Translations under genes and position numbers: made by a program
Shown: positions 10,086 to 19,950 of the stretch, in pieces
Layout of the letters: each line of letters begins with the position of its first letter
Numbering within the stretch: position 1 is the stretch's first letter
Origin: Carpediemonas membranifera
Lineage: Eukaryota; Fornicata
Length of the DNA stretch: 64,000 bases
NCBI GenBank assembly: GCA_019828565.1
Contig: JAHDYR010000009.1
Span: 248,001 to 312,000 of the forward strand
Direction of reading: 5' to 3'
The notes under the pieces: generated by a model
What the model saw: only the letters and a program-made list of their open reading frames with translations
Database searches by the model: none
What the model was told of the DNA's origin: nothing

Positions 10086-11426
10086 ATGAGAGAGATCGTC
10101 CACATTCAGGCTGGTCAGTGCGGTAACCAGATTGGTGCTAAGTTCTGGGAGGTTGTCTCCGACGAGCACGGCATCGACCCCGCTGGCAAGTACAACGGTG
10201 ACTCCGAGCTCCAGATCGAGCGCATCAACGTATACTACAACGAGGCTACCGGCGGCCGCTACGTCCCCCGCGCTGTTCTCGTTGACCTCGAGCCCGGCAC
10301 CATGGACTCTGTCCGCGCTGGTCCCTTCGGTCAGCTCTTCCGCCCCGACAACTTCGTTTTCGGCCAGAGCGGTGCTGGCAACAACTGGGCCAAGGGCCAC
10401 TACACCGAGGGTGCTGAGCTCGTCGACGCCGTCCTCGATGTTGTCCGCAAGGAGGCTGAGGGCTGCGACGCCCTTCAGGGCTTCCAGATGACCCACTCCC
10501 TTGGCGGTGGCACCGGTGCCGGCCTCGGCACTCTTCTGATCGCTAAGATCCGTGAGGAGTACCCCGACCGTATGCTCACCACCTTCTCTGTCGTGCCTTC
10601 CCCCAAGGTTTCCGACACTGTTGTCGAGCCCTACAACGCTACTCTCTCCGTTCACCAGCTCGTTGAGAACTCCGATGAGGTCTTCTGCATCGATAACGAG
10701 GCCCTGTACGACATCTGCTTCCGTACCCTCAAGCTCACCACCCCCACCTACGGTGACCTCAACCACCTCGTCTCACTCGTCATGTCCGGCGTAACCTGCT
10801 GCCTCCGCTTCCCTGGCCAGCTCAACTCTGACCTCCGTAAGCTCGCTGTCAACCTGGTCCCCTTCCCCCGTCTCCACTTCTTCCTCGTTGGCTTCGCTCC
10901 CCTGACCTCCCGCGGCTCCCAGCAGTACCGCGCCCTCTCTGTCCCCGAGCTTGTCTCCCAGATGTTCGATGCCAAGAACATGATGGCTGCCTCCGACCCC
11001 CGTCACGGCCGCTACCTCACCGCCTCTGCTCTCTTCCGTGGCCGCATGTCCACCAAGGAGGTTGATGAGATGATGCTCAACATCCAGAACAAGAACTCTT
11101 CCTACTTCGTTGAGTGGATCCCCAACAACGTGAAGGCTTCCGTCTGTGACATCCCCCCTAAGGGCCTCAAGATGTCTGCCACCTTCATCGGCAACTCCAC
11201 CGCCATCCAGGAGCTCTTCAAGCGCGTCTCTGAGCAGTTCACTGCTATGTTCCGTCGCAAGGCCTTCCTTCACTGGTACACTGGTGAGGGCATGGACGAG
11301 ATGGAATTCACTGAGGCCGAGTCCAACATGAACGATCTCGTTTCCGAGTACCAGCAGTACCAGGAGGCCACCGCCGAGGAGGAGGGCGAGTTCGACGAGG
11401 AGGAGGAGGAGTACGCCGACATGTAA
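10086..11426 (+). CDS. Beta-tubulin
   Basis: 446 aa, full length for the family, intron-free. It begins [17 protein letters not shown] (the MREI autoregulation signal plus nucleotide contacts) and has the tubulin signature GGGTGAG around residue 140. The acidic tail is EEEEEYADM. It forms alpha/beta heterodimers in cytoplasmic and flagellar microtubules. The signature carries GAGLG where many beta-tubulins have GSGMG, an allowed variant. Codon use is more biased (CTC, GTC, AAG) than in neighbours, as expected for high expression. AGTAAATG follows the stop by about 15 nt. Confidence 0.98.
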   Translation: MREIVHIQAGQCGNQIGAKFWEVVSDEHGIDPAGKYNGDSELQIERINVYYNEATGGRYVPRAVLVDLEPGTMDSVRAGPFGQLFRPDNFVFGQSGAGNNWAKGHYTEGAELVDAVLDVVRKEAEGCDALQGFQMTHSLGGGTGAGLGTLLIAKIREEYPDRMLTTFSVVPSPKVSDTVVEPYNATLSVHQLVENSDEVFCIDNEALYDICFRTLKLTTPTYGDLNHLVSLVMSGVTCCLRFPGQLNSDLRKLAVNLVPFPRLHFFLVGFAPLTSRGSQQYRALSVPELVSQMFDAKNMMAASDPRHGRYLTASALFRGRMSTKEVDEMMLNIQNKNSSYFVEWIPNNVKASVCDIPPKGLKMSATFIGNSTAIQELFKRVSEQFTAMFRRKAFLHWYTGEGMDEMEFTEAESNMNDLVSEYQQYQEATAEEEGEFDEEEEEYADM

Positions 11427-11605
11427 GCAACCTCATCAGTAAATGTTCTTGAGTAGCCTTTCCACTATCACTTTACTATCATGGAGAGGTGAGCATGCCT
11501 TGATACCACATCCATGTATACCCTGTGGCCATCACTAGTGCCGTCGTCCAGCTCGGCCCAAACCGTCTGACATCTTCGCAGCCTAGCCACAATCATCGAA
11601 CAACA

Positions 11606-12670
11606 ATGGAACTCGGCAAACACGTGAATATGTGCTCCAGCGATGGGCAGAAGCGGCAATTCCCGGTGATAGAGGAGCTTTCCGAGGATGATGACGTGCC
11701 TGTCGTCTATCCTGAGCCCATTTGGGAGCCAGACGTCGAAATGAACGACATGACCATCATCCCGGCTGATGAGGACACGACAGTGATCAGAGAACATGCG
11801 AGAAGCACTGCTAAGCCTCAGGATTCGATGATCACCCGTATTTCGAAGGTTCAGTCGACTTCTTTCATCAAACTCGGTCTCGTGCTCGGCCAGGCCTTCA
11901 AGGACGCAGGCAAGGTCCTCCAGGACTCTATACAGAAGCAGCAGGACATCCTCATTGAGAGTGGCATCAAGCTGAACATCAAGGTGCCCGACAAAGTCAA
12001 GAAGCAACTGATGAAGCCTCAAAGCAAGATGATCGTCGGGGCCCAGCGCGGGGATGTGGCGATAGACACCATAGCAGAGATGCTCGCCCTGATCGGGACC
12101 GAGATGATCCGGCGGCAGAGTAGGGTCTCATCAACAATCCACCAAGTGCCTGTGGTGTGTCAGGCCTATGACGTGGGCATGTCCTATCTGAGGGGGTTCG
12201 CCTCGTTCTACGGCATGCTCGCGCACGTGGGCATGTCCGCTGTGGACGCTGCGGAAGAGACTGTTGTTGAGACAATCAGGGCGACCGTCAATACCGCATC
12301 ACACATGTTTGGTGACGATATCGGTGAGATCGCCGAGGAGACCACAATGATGCTTGTCAACACGTACATGATGACAACATCGGTCCGCACCGTCCTCGAG
12401 AGCAAGCGGATCATGGAGCGACTTGTGAACCAGACGGTCGCACGGAGCGCGGCAAACATCGGCGAGGCAGCCATCAATGAGGCCATCGCTAACGTCATGA
12501 GCAAGGCCCTCGGCGCTGATGGGCCGAACCCCGAAGCTGGACAAGAGGTCAACTCGCTGATTCGGAATATTGCCGCCATGCTGGCGGGCACGTCAATGGA
12601 GACTGGCGAAGACCTCCCTGATGCGGATACTGAGGGCCTTCTTTCAGTGACATTCGACGATGTAGAGTGA
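11606..12670 (+). CDS. Hypothetical protein, unknown family
   Basis: About 354 aa from the ATG at 11606. The first ~70 residues are acidic and probably disordered. The rest is helical and rich in Ala, Met, Val and Gly (SFIKLGLVLGQAFKDAGKV, later ATVNTASHMFGDDIGEIAEE). The pattern of weakly hydrophobic helices suggests membrane-surface association or a helical bundle. No family is recognised. AGTAAAG overlaps the region right after the stop. Confidence 0.6.
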   Translation: MELGKHVNMCSSDGQKRQFPVIEELSEDDDVPVVYPEPIWEPDVEMNDMTIIPADEDTTVIREHARSTAKPQDSMITRISKVQSTSFIKLGLVLGQAFKDAGKVLQDSIQKQQDILIESGIKLNIKVPDKVKKQLMKPQSKMIVGAQRGDVAIDTIAEMLALIGTEMIRRQSRVSSTIHQVPVVCQAYDVGMSYLRGFASFYGMLAHVGMSAVDAAEETVVETIRATVNTASHMFGDDIGEIAEETTMMLVNTYMMTTSVRTVLESKRIMERLVNQTVARSAANIGEAAINEAIANVMSKALGADGPNPEAGQEVNSLIRNIAAMLAGTSMETGEDLPDADTEGLLSVTFDDVE

Positions 12671-12770
12671 GTAAAGTTTTATTTTACGGATGATATGAAA
12701 AGATTTGACCGTGTCAATATCTTGACTGCGATCCGGGTCGTGCGCGCATTTGTGATCTCGTTTAGCGTCT

Positions 12771-13631
12771 ATGAGCTGCATGCCAACGGAAAGAACCTCG
12801 AGAAGAGCACCTATGGTGCTTGAAACTGCGGAAGAAGGTTCAATGGCTGAACTGGTGTCGACATCGGAGTATTTCGACGTCAACATGGAGCTCATCCGTC
12901 GTAGGGAGGTGGAGATCAGCATAATCACGAAAAGAGACTATCTAAGTATCGTACACAAGAACTATATCAGCCAACATCACCGTTCGGAGGCTGTCAGCTT
13001 CGTAATCGATATTGCGAGAACCCTTGGCCTTCAGTGCCCTGCCATTGAGAGGGCGATACGACTGTTCGACATCGCCCTAGCCTCTACCGCATGCCGCAGG
13101 GACTCGCTGCAGCTGATGGCGTCGGCCTGCGTGTCGATTGCGGCTAAACTGGACTCGGACCTCTCCCCCGCCAAAACCCTCGTCAAGCTGCAGGATAACG
13201 CGTTCACCACGGACAAGCTGAGACTAGCCGAGCAGGTGGTGCTCGACCACGTCCACTGGGAGGCCGCTGTCCCGACAGCCCACCGGTCCATGGCCCTCGT
13301 GCTGGGTCGGGCTGCCGTGGGTCTGGGGCTAAGCCTAGGGCAGACGTATGAGATTTATACTACTGCCTCGACCCTGATCATGTCAGCTCTGGGACAGTAC
13401 GCCATGTCGAGGATTGAGCCCACCACTCTTGCCGTTGCAGTCGTGAATTGTGCGGCAAAGCTCTTCGACGTTGAGGCCGCCTCTGTGCTTGTCTCACTCC
13501 GTGATCGCGGAGTCGACCTGGCGACTGCAGACAAGTGTGCTGCCGCTCTCTTCCCTGCGCTGACTAGATCAGCAAGGCCCACTCCTCAGACAACTCCTAA
13601 GGACGCGAGGGCAACCATGCTGATGCACTAG
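12771..13631 (+). CDS. Cyclin-domain protein
   Basis: 286 aa. Residues ~55-165 form a cyclin N-box (EAVSFVIDIARTLGLQ, IRLFDIALAS, LQLMASACVSIAAKLDSD), and a second helical fold follows (TLAVAVVNCAAKLFDVE). Cyclins activate a CDK partner in the nucleus or cytoplasm. The Lys of the usual MRAILVDW helix is not preserved, so the class (A/B/D-like or transcriptional) cannot be set from sequence alone. The C-terminus is short and basic with Pro-Thr repeats. TTAAACC lies about 50 nt after the stop. Confidence 0.8.
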   Translation: MSCMPTERTSRRAPMVLETAEEGSMAELVSTSEYFDVNMELIRRREVEISIITKRDYLSIVHKNYISQHHRSEAVSFVIDIARTLGLQCPAIERAIRLFDIALASTACRRDSLQLMASACVSIAAKLDSDLSPAKTLVKLQDNAFTTDKLRLAEQVVLDHVHWEAAVPTAHRSMALVLGRAAVGLGLSLGQTYEIYTTASTLIMSALGQYAMSRIEPTTLAVAVVNCAAKLFDVEAASVLVSLRDRGVDLATADKCAAALFPALTRSARPTPQTTPKDARATMLMH

Positions 13632-13997
13632 ACCCAGTTGATGGAACTGGGGCCGGCTGGCGAAAGCTCGACCTGTACTATTAAACCGGATAGTTAACTT
13701 GCAAGCGAATGCCGATGATGGCAGGCATGCCTGAGCGGGAGCAAGTATAGCATGCTTGTTGATAGTGTTGACCAGGATTACTCTGTGTCTGCGGCTTGTC
13801 CCATAATCGTCGGCCGGCCGGTAACGGAATCGGAAAACAGCCCTCGGAGGCGCCTAGAATTTTGCTCTTTTGCTCATTGTTTCGAGGCATGACAGAGGAT
13901 GGCGGACTGGGGCACTGGGGGTTTTCACGCTCTGATTACAGTGTCATCATTCTCTGCTAAAACTGCGCGATCCTGCCTCAGAGACGATCAGACACAA
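13632..13997 (+). other. Intergenic spacer, nothing recognised
   Basis: About 365 bp between the cyclin and ORMDL genes. The left end has the TTAAACC 3' signal of the cyclin. No gene or repeat is seen. Confidence 0.4.
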
Positions 13998-14469
13998 ATG
14001 AGCGGGAACAGATCCATCACAGTCTCTGCGAAGGCAAATCAGAATACTCTTTTCATTAGGAACAAGTCCTCGTGGCTGTTTTACCTGCTAGCTTTGGTTG
14101 GGGCCTACGGTATGCTCATTTCTTCAGTTTTATACAGGAATCCTGTCCCTCTTCCATCCAGTGCTCGATACACACCAGATCTGGACAATCCTCCACATCG
14201 GCCATGCTGTAGTGACCTTCATCTTCTTCCACTGGATCAAGGGCTCCCCGATTGATGACGAGCAGGGCAAGATCTCAGACCAGACCTGGTGGGAACAACT
14301 GGCCCACAGCGGTGCCCGGGCCACGCCCAAGTTCCTCATCGTGATACCGACGGTGCTGTACATGCTGACGAACTTGGCCACACACGACCATGCCGGCCTT
14401 GTTGTACCCAACCTCCTATGCTACCTGATCCTGATGATCCCCAAACTCCACAGGCCCCGCAAGCACTGA
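13998..14469 (+). CDS. ORMDL family sphingolipid regulator
   Basis: Exons 13998-14109 and 14138-14469, about 147 aa, the usual ORMDL length. The 28-nt intron (14110-14137, GTATGC...TTATACAG) joins YLLALVGAY to ILSLFHPVLD. Diagnostic ORMDL phrases are present: SWLFYLLALV, WTILHIGHAVVTFIFFHWIKG, DEQGKISDQTWWEQL, and IPTVLYMLTNLAT. Four hydrophobic segments fit an ER membrane protein that inhibits serine palmitoyltransferase. TTTTAAAG follows the stop. Confidence 0.95.
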
Positions 14470-14649
14470 GGGCCGTGTTTTAAGCTTTTAAAGATGTGAA
14501 TAGCCTTTGTCGGTTGTCGATTCGAGAGTTGGATTAAAATCCACACTGCCTCAGCTGGTTGCTCATTGGCGTCACAGTCACAGCCTCCGTATCGTCATCA
14601 GAAGCAAGCCCTTGCAGTCTGTCCGACTCCTCGACTCGCCAGTGATAAG

Positions 14650-16260
14650 ATGGCGATCAATAAGCGTGGTCCGATCGGTGTGCGGTTCAATAGGCCGACC
14701 AGAAGAGCCGATGAGCGTGTTTCGCACCTCACCAAGCTTCTTGATCCGAAGAAGGCAAAGGTTGCGATGTACCTCGACGTCGGCTGCGATAAGGGCGAAA
14801 TAACCGAAACTGTGGCCTGGAACTTCGACGTGAAAGAAGCACATGGCGCCGATGTCTTCCCTCTGCACAAATTCCGCGGCTCCCGCAAGATCCACTATCA
14901 TGAGGTGCGAGACAACGCCTTTACGGACCTCCCCGACGACTGCATGGACCTCATCACCTGTTTCCAGTGCATCCACCACTTCGCTGACCTCCACGCGATG
15001 CTTGCCGAGATCATCCGTGTGCTAAAGCCCGGAGGACACCTCTTTCTCCGCGAACACGACGCACCCGAGGATGCCACAGACGTCCGCAAGTACGTTGACG
15101 AGCAACACGCCAAGTACGACGACGGCATAGGCCTCCCGTGCAGCTACACCGGCCGCCAAGAGCTGGCCGACCTCCTCGCCACCCGGTACCATCTGACACA
15201 CCTGACTGACTCAGTTTACGGGGGCCGGAACCCCAACGCGATATACCACTCCCTGTTCTGCAAGTTCACACCCACTGTGCCCACGTACGACGAGGTCCGG
15301 GCCTCAGCCCTGGCCCTGCCCGCTACGGCCAGGAGAACGCCGCAGCACCCGACGGCGGTGGTGTTCCTGTTGATGGGAACCAACCCTAAGTATGCAGCTG
15401 GTGTGCTGGCGGCCGGGTGGTCAGTCAAGCAGCACTGGACGACCCCACACGACCTCGTACTGATGGCCACACCGGACGTGCCCACTTCTGTCCTCGAGGA
15501 CCTGTCCGCCGTGTTCAGGGTCGTGCCAGTGCCGTACTGGACTGTGCTGGCTACAGTGCGATGGAAGGGGTACGCCAACCTTTACGACGGATGGCTCTCG
15601 AAGGTCCTGACGAAGCTCAACATACTCACCCTCGAGGAGTACGAGAAGGTGCTCTTCCTCGACGGGGACACTGTTGCTGTGGGCCCAGTCGACCCACTGT
15701 TCGACCTCGAGGCCCCTGCCGGCACCCTCAGCGTCCCGTTCGACAAGGAGGAGGGACAGCTGCCACACGGAGCTCCAATTACCACCGAGGCGCTGGAGCT
15801 CAGCCTCAAGAGATCCGACTGCTACGGTATCTGTGGCAGTGCGATGATCCTCAAGCCGTCACGCGAGCACTTTAACGCCTTTAGAACCAGAGTGCTCCAG
15901 ACACGCTGGCGTACCTCTGACTGCAACGCCGGGCCGGATGAAGAGCTTATGTCGCGTCACTACATGGGTGAGTGGACCCACATCGGCCGCCAGTACAACT
16001 GTCAGTCATGGAAGCAGAACGAAGTCAAGACCAAGACCGGAGCCGACCCGGTAATCCTGCACTACGTGGCCTGCAAGCCATGGACGGACAAGGTGTGGCC
16101 GGACTTCAAGCCGTGGTATGAGAGCCTGCACCATGCGGTCTCGACCCATGGACAGCTCAGAAGTATGGCGGTGAAGGCGGTGGGGCCGAGGAACGCGAGG
16201 CTGGTCACTGAGTTTGATACGGCTAGCAGACATGGGGCGTTTGGGGGCAGCAGCTGGTGA
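14650..16260 (+). CDS. Class I methyltransferase fused to GT8 glycosyltransferase
   Basis: About 536 aa from the ATG at 14650 (an upstream in-frame ATG exists at 14566). Residues ~35-190 are a SAM-dependent methyltransferase of the Methyltransf_11 type, with motif I YLDVGCDKGE and the later VLKPGGHLFLREHD. Residues ~235-490 are a GT8/glycogenin-like glycosyltransferase: the metal-binding DxD is in LFLDGDTVAVGPVDPLFDL, followed by YGICGSAMILKPS and DEELMSRHYMGEW. No signal peptide is visible, so a cytosolic sugar-modifying role is likely; the acceptor is unknown. GT8 with an N-terminal methyltransferase is unusual. TATAAATA follows the stop. Confidence 0.8.
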   Translation: MAINKRGPIGVRFNRPTRRADERVSHLTKLLDPKKAKVAMYLDVGCDKGEITETVAWNFDVKEAHGADVFPLHKFRGSRKIHYHEVRDNAFTDLPDDCMDLITCFQCIHHFADLHAMLAEIIRVLKPGGHLFLREHDAPEDATDVRKYVDEQHAKYDDGIGLPCSYTGRQELADLLATRYHLTHLTDSVYGGRNPNAIYHSLFCKFTPTVPTYDEVRASALALPATARRTPQHPTAVVFLLMGTNPKYAAGVLAAGWSVKQHWTTPHDLVLMATPDVPTSVLEDLSAVFRVVPVPYWTVLATVRWKGYANLYDGWLSKVLTKLNILTLEEYEKVLFLDGDTVAVGPVDPLFDLEAPAGTLSVPFDKEEGQLPHGAPITTEALELSLKRSDCYGICGSAMILKPSREHFNAFRTRVLQTRWRTSDCNAGPDEELMSRHYMGEWTHIGRQYNCQSWKQNEVKTKTGADPVILHYVACKPWTDKVWPDFKPWYESLHHAVSTHGQLRSMAVKAVGPRNARLVTEFDTASRHGAFGGSSW

Positions 16261-16597
16261 GGGTGTGCCGGGTATAAATAGCGTTCGTCTGTTTGTGGAT
16301 GTCCGGGGCACGACTTGACAAGCACTGGGGTGTGGCAACTGAGGTGTGCATGCAGTGATAGACATTGGCGGGAATAGATGGGTTGTCATTGACTCGTGAG
16401 GACTTAGAAGCCGGTCGACCCACTCAAGTGTTGTGGACTACGGAACACGGCGCCCATAGAGGTAAGATCAAACGGCTTTACCGGGCTAGTTTTCCTGTGT
16501 AAAATCATGTCGGGTCAAGGGTGATCCGATTTGGCACCCGGGCCTCGCCGTTTTTGGCGACAGCATCAACCACTCCTGAAGATCCGCCAACAGACGC
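16261..16597 (+). other. Intergenic spacer, nothing recognised
   Basis: About 335 bp. It begins with the TATAAATA 3' signal of the fusion gene. No gene or repeat is recognised. Confidence 0.4.
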
Positions 16598-17236
16598 ATG
16601 AATGTGCCTCTTGCACTAGCGATTGGATTTATAGTGCTAATAGGAGTGGAGCTAGCCATTTTCTTGGTCATGGCGGCGTCCTGCCAGGCCAGTCTTCTTG
16701 TTCTCGTCTCTCTGATCCTAGCGCGGAGGATATCGGCCCGGAAGGAGAAGCGTCGCGCAGCAAAGCATAATGCAATGAGCGCATCGCCGCCACCGTCAAT
16801 TCAAACCGGCCTGGTGATGGACGAGGTGCCGACGTTCGTCCAGCAGACCGTCCCGGCCAAAGCAGCCGCTTCCAGTCATGGAGACTCGTCCAGCGACGCC
16901 CTGCTCGACGCAGACGACTCGGACGCGCTGTGCTCAGCCTCATCATCTTCGGAGAACGACAGCCCGACGATCACGATCACCTACGACTCACATCCTTCTC
17001 CCGCGACGCCGCAAATAGATCCGCGGAACCTAGTTCCGCCGACGAGCATGCGCAAGCAGCCCGCCGGCAGACGGGCGAAGTCTCTGAAGACCGAGGCCAG
17101 GCCTGGGCCAGTTCGGACTTCGCCGCAGCGAGAGGCGCCGCCGGCCTCGCTGACGTCCCCAACGTCGCCGCCGGGTATGAATCTTGTGCGGCAGCAGTCG
17201 TTTGGGGGCTTCAACATCGCCGATTGGGGCCGCTAG
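16598..17236 (+). CDS. Single-pass membrane protein with Ser-rich tail, 3' end inside duplication
   Basis: 212 aa. Residues ~3-42 hold one or two hydrophobic segments (ALAIGFIVLIGVELAIFLV, ASLLVLVSLILA), followed by a basic stretch (ARRISARKEKRR) that would face the cytosol. A long Ser/Pro/Thr-rich tail follows. The final residues NIADWGR and the stop are encoded across the left boundary of duplication copy B (17220), so the original C-terminus may have been replaced. No family is recognised. Confidence 0.6.
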   Translation: MNVPLALAIGFIVLIGVELAIFLVMAASCQASLLVLVSLILARRISARKEKRRAAKHNAMSASPPPSIQTGLVMDEVPTFVQQTVPAKAAASSHGDSSSDALLDADDSDALCSASSSSENDSPTITITYDSHPSPATPQIDPRNLVPPTSMRKQPAGRRAKSLKTEARPGPVRTSPQREAPPASLTSPTSPPGMNLVRQQSFGGFNIADWGR

Positions 17237-18259
17237 GTCCGTGCCCGATCGCTTTCAGCTTCGAATGGGACGGCATTTATTGAGCCTGAGAACACAACCC
17301 CGGCGAGTATTACGTAAACATAGGTAGGCCGGCCGCTGTGCGAGTCGCGGGCGGCGCGTGGGACCTCGAATCGAATGTGCAGTTTAGCCGGATCCAGAGC
17401 ACCCAACGAAAATGTGTCCGCAAAGCCGCGCCAGCCGCCTCGCTCGGCCCACTCGCGTCGCCTCGCGCGCATTTCTGCGACTGTGTCGCGGACCGATTTA
17501 ACGAAGGTGTCGTCGTTCGAGTGATCCACGCCATTTTGAACGATGGAATAATTTTTTTCGAACAACACGTTCAAGCGCCCGCCGATGTCCACAAAGTCGA
17601 AGACGAAGCACCTCGAAGCTATCCTGTTCTGGCAGGAACATGGGCCAAAGCACGTTCCCATCGAGACGAACCTGCAGCGCTACGTGCGCGACACTACGAA
17701 GGCAAACTTCGTCAGAAAGGTCGTTTTGCTCGTCCACGACGTCCAGGTTTCCTGCGGAAGGAAGCCTGCCACCGAGTGCTCGATGATCACCCCGGTTCCC
17801 CCGGCCACGACCGAGAACAAGGCGTTTGTCCTTTCCCCTGCGCCTCACACAGCCCCTCCCGCAACCACATTCAGATCGACATCAGCAACGTCGCCTACCA
17901 GATCCGCCGCAAGCACATCGCCTCGGCCTCCGACTTCTTCACCCAGTTTCTCTTCGAACTCGGGCTCTGCCCCCAGCTCATCGCCATGCGCGAGCTGACC
18001 GAGGATCTGGCGACCGAGTCTGTCGGCCGGCAGTGTCTGTGCAGCACGGTCTACCCAGAGGACGACCAGATGTGAGCGCGCCGCCGCTATTTTCCTTTCT
18101 AAACGATCTTTCGCCACAACGTGAATAAGCGAGTGCCCCAGAAGCAGTCCTCTTCTTCTGGCTGGGCCGGAATAGCCTGCATCAACTCGCGCGCAGTTTA
18201 GCCGTTGCGATGAGCGACTTCGAGGTGAAACAGACGGAATTGACGACCAGGCGTGTGAT
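17220..18259 (+). repeat. Segmental duplication, copy B (1,040 bp)
   Basis: Direct repeat of 6028-7067. Its left boundary lies inside the last codons of the gene at 16598. Its right boundary cuts the ubiquitin-like gene after 50 nt. A unique 168-bp stretch then separates it from the right-end motif of the truncated Fanzor. The truncated partner gene identifies B as the derived copy. Confidence 0.95.
17585..18075 (+). CDS. Hypothetical two-exon protein (duplicated gene, copy B)
   Basis: Exons 17585-17823 and 17853-18075, same 29-nt intron and same 153-aa product as the gene at 6393. All sequence from 365 nt upstream of its ATG through its 3' signal lies inside the duplication, so it is probably a working second copy. 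Function unknown. Confidence 0.6.
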
Positions 18260-18365
18260 TGTTTACATTAAACATGTACCATTTGCACTGCAGACAGGCT
18301 CAGCCCACCGCTACCGCACAAGTCGCTTTCTTGAGCTGCGTGACCGCACAGTCAACTGGTTCTAG
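18210..18365 (+). pseudogene. 5' fragment of the ubiquitin-like gene
   Basis: The first 16 codons are identical to the gene at 7018 (MSDFEVKQTELTTRRV). After the duplication boundary at 18259 the frame runs 35 codons into unrelated sequence and stops at 18363-18365. Promoter word GCAGTTTA (about 18193-18200) is duplicated too, so transcription is possible, but the protein would lack the fold. Confidence 0.75.
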
Positions 18366-18427
18366 CGCCCCTAGACTGCTGCCACCCCCCGGACACGAGA
18401 GAATCCAGGGTCATCTTGCCAAGGCGT

Positions 18428-18458
18428 TGTTGCGCAGGATAAACACATTGTTCGACCC
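18428..18458 (-). mobile_element. Right-end motif of Fanzor element 1
   Basis: Read on the minus strand, these 31 nt match 29749-29779 on the plus strand at 29 of 31 positions; the core is TCGAACAATGTGTTTAT, followed by a mismatch and CTGCGCAACA. It starts about 162 nt after the Fanzor stop. Beyond it the two loci share nothing. A 10-mer of its end, TGCGCAGGAT on the plus strand, recurs at 18482-18491. Confidence 0.75.
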
Positions 18459-18582
18459 TTCGATAGCACAAGCCTCTGTGCTGCGCAGGATTAGAATTGT
18501 TGAGTCCAAAACACACAGTGATCCGAGCAGCATCAGGATCGCAGTGTGGTTCATCATACTCTATCAATCGTGCGCTGCATAT

Positions 18583-18620
18583 CACGCGCGCTGCAGCGCG
18601 TGCTTGCTCAACTTAGCAAG
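18583..18620 (-). ncRNA. Two stem-loops just after the Fanzor 1 stop (candidate guide-RNA scaffold)
   Basis: On the minus strand, directly after the stop codon, comes CTTGCT-AAGTTG-AGCAAG (perfect 6-bp stem). It is followed by CACGCGC-TGCAGC-GCGCGTG (7-bp stem), whose core is a 14-nt perfect palindrome at 18587-18600. Strong consecutive hairpins between a TnpB/Fanzor gene and its right end are expected for omega-type RNAs. The role is inferred from that position only. Confidence 0.4.
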
Positions 18621-19892
18621 TTAATGATAGCGAGGAAGAGCACCTCTCTGGGAGTCGTAGTGGAAAGGAGATTGCTCTATCTGATCTGAAGTTGCATCGA
18701 AGGTGCACCAAAGGATGTTCTCGCTGGCGCTCTTATCTCGGTGAGAGAGATTGAGAAGAATGACTCTCTGCTCGGGATGCCGACGTAGCCGTTCAACGCG
18801 CCATGGAGCTCCCTCGCACGCGGGATTCTGGCAGAGCATGGTGCGGTGTGTGTGCACCACGCGTCTGAAGTGTGCTTTGCAGTATGGGCACACGATGGAA
18901 GTGCGTAATTCGGAGACCATCGTGACACTCACGACGACGTTGTGCCGGAGCATGATGCCAGGGAGAGCTCGAGCAAAGTGGCGGTACGGTGCACAGGAGG
19001 GAGTGCCGGCGGAACCGAACAGTGCAGCCCCATACACGACTTCGAGATGAATGGGCTCCGGGGGGCGCCCCCCGAGATCATCAAGGAGTTGACGTCCAGC
19101 CCGGGCGAAGTGCTTCAGGCGCAGACAGTGATTGGCAAAAGTCGCACGGCGGAAACACTTTCTCGTCCCCTCGTTGATGATCTGAACGGTGTTCTCATGG
19201 ACAAACCTAATCGACTGTTTGAGAGCCTCTAGACTTGTCGTTTTGAACGATGCTGCGCTCATATTCATGCGGAAAGAGAGGGTGGCAGTGTAGCCACACT
19301 TAGCGAGTACGCCAGATACACTCTGCCCGTCTGGGCGGCGGATTGTGTAGCCGCCCAGCGACCGAGCACCAGGGTCGAAGCCCATGAGAGCTTGAATGTC
19401 CGGGGCAGGAGTAGCTTCGGCGTCATCCTGACCGAGCCGAGTCCGCTTGTTGCTGCTACCCTTTTTGTACGTGGGCCGGTCAGCCACCCGACCGCCACGG
19501 TATTTCTCGCGACCCACCCAAACCGTCACAGCAACAGAGACCCCGTCTGTCTTCACATAGAGCACTCTGCGGAGCTTGGTGATGTCGCCGTGATCACGCT
19601 CGTATTCAGCCACCTGCTCGTCGGTCAAATTCTTGGTTGCTGACCAATTCACGTGCACACGCAGGCGCCGCTTCATCGCTGGGGTGAGCGACATATAACC
19701 GTACTCGAGGGTCATGCTGGAGCGAGAACCAAGATCCCGCCCAGAACCGTCGCTCTTACCATCGCCGACGCCCTCATGTCCGCTACCCTTCTGGTGTACG
19801 ACAGGTGGGCCGTCAGACTGAACCTGTTCAGTCCTCTGGAGTTCATCCCAGGGGGGTCGACAGCTTAAGTCACCTTTACATGAATCCTCCAC
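18621..19892 (-). pseudogene. Fanzor-family (TnpB-like) nuclease, 5'-truncated copy 1
   Basis: Open frame of 423 codons on the minus strand. RuvC-I is GFDPGAR (Asp at residue ~173). The rearranged glutamate is in SELRTS (Glu ~328). The zinc ribbon is CPYC...CQNPAC (Cys ~335, 338, 354, 359), and RuvC-III is SHRDKSASENI (Asp ~386). The glutamate directly before the zinc ribbon (E-x-R-T-S) is the Fanzor arrangement, distinct from most bacterial TnpBs. Compared with copy 2 it lacks about 230 N-terminal residues. The frame opens with GTG after an in-frame TAA and the first ATG is only at residue 60, so it is probably dead. Its 5' edge abuts the exchanger gene at 19951. Confidence 0.85.
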
Positions 19893-19950
19893 ATAAACAA
19901 AATCGCATTAACCTGCGATTTTTTGATTCTCCAAAGAAGAACAGTGTGAA

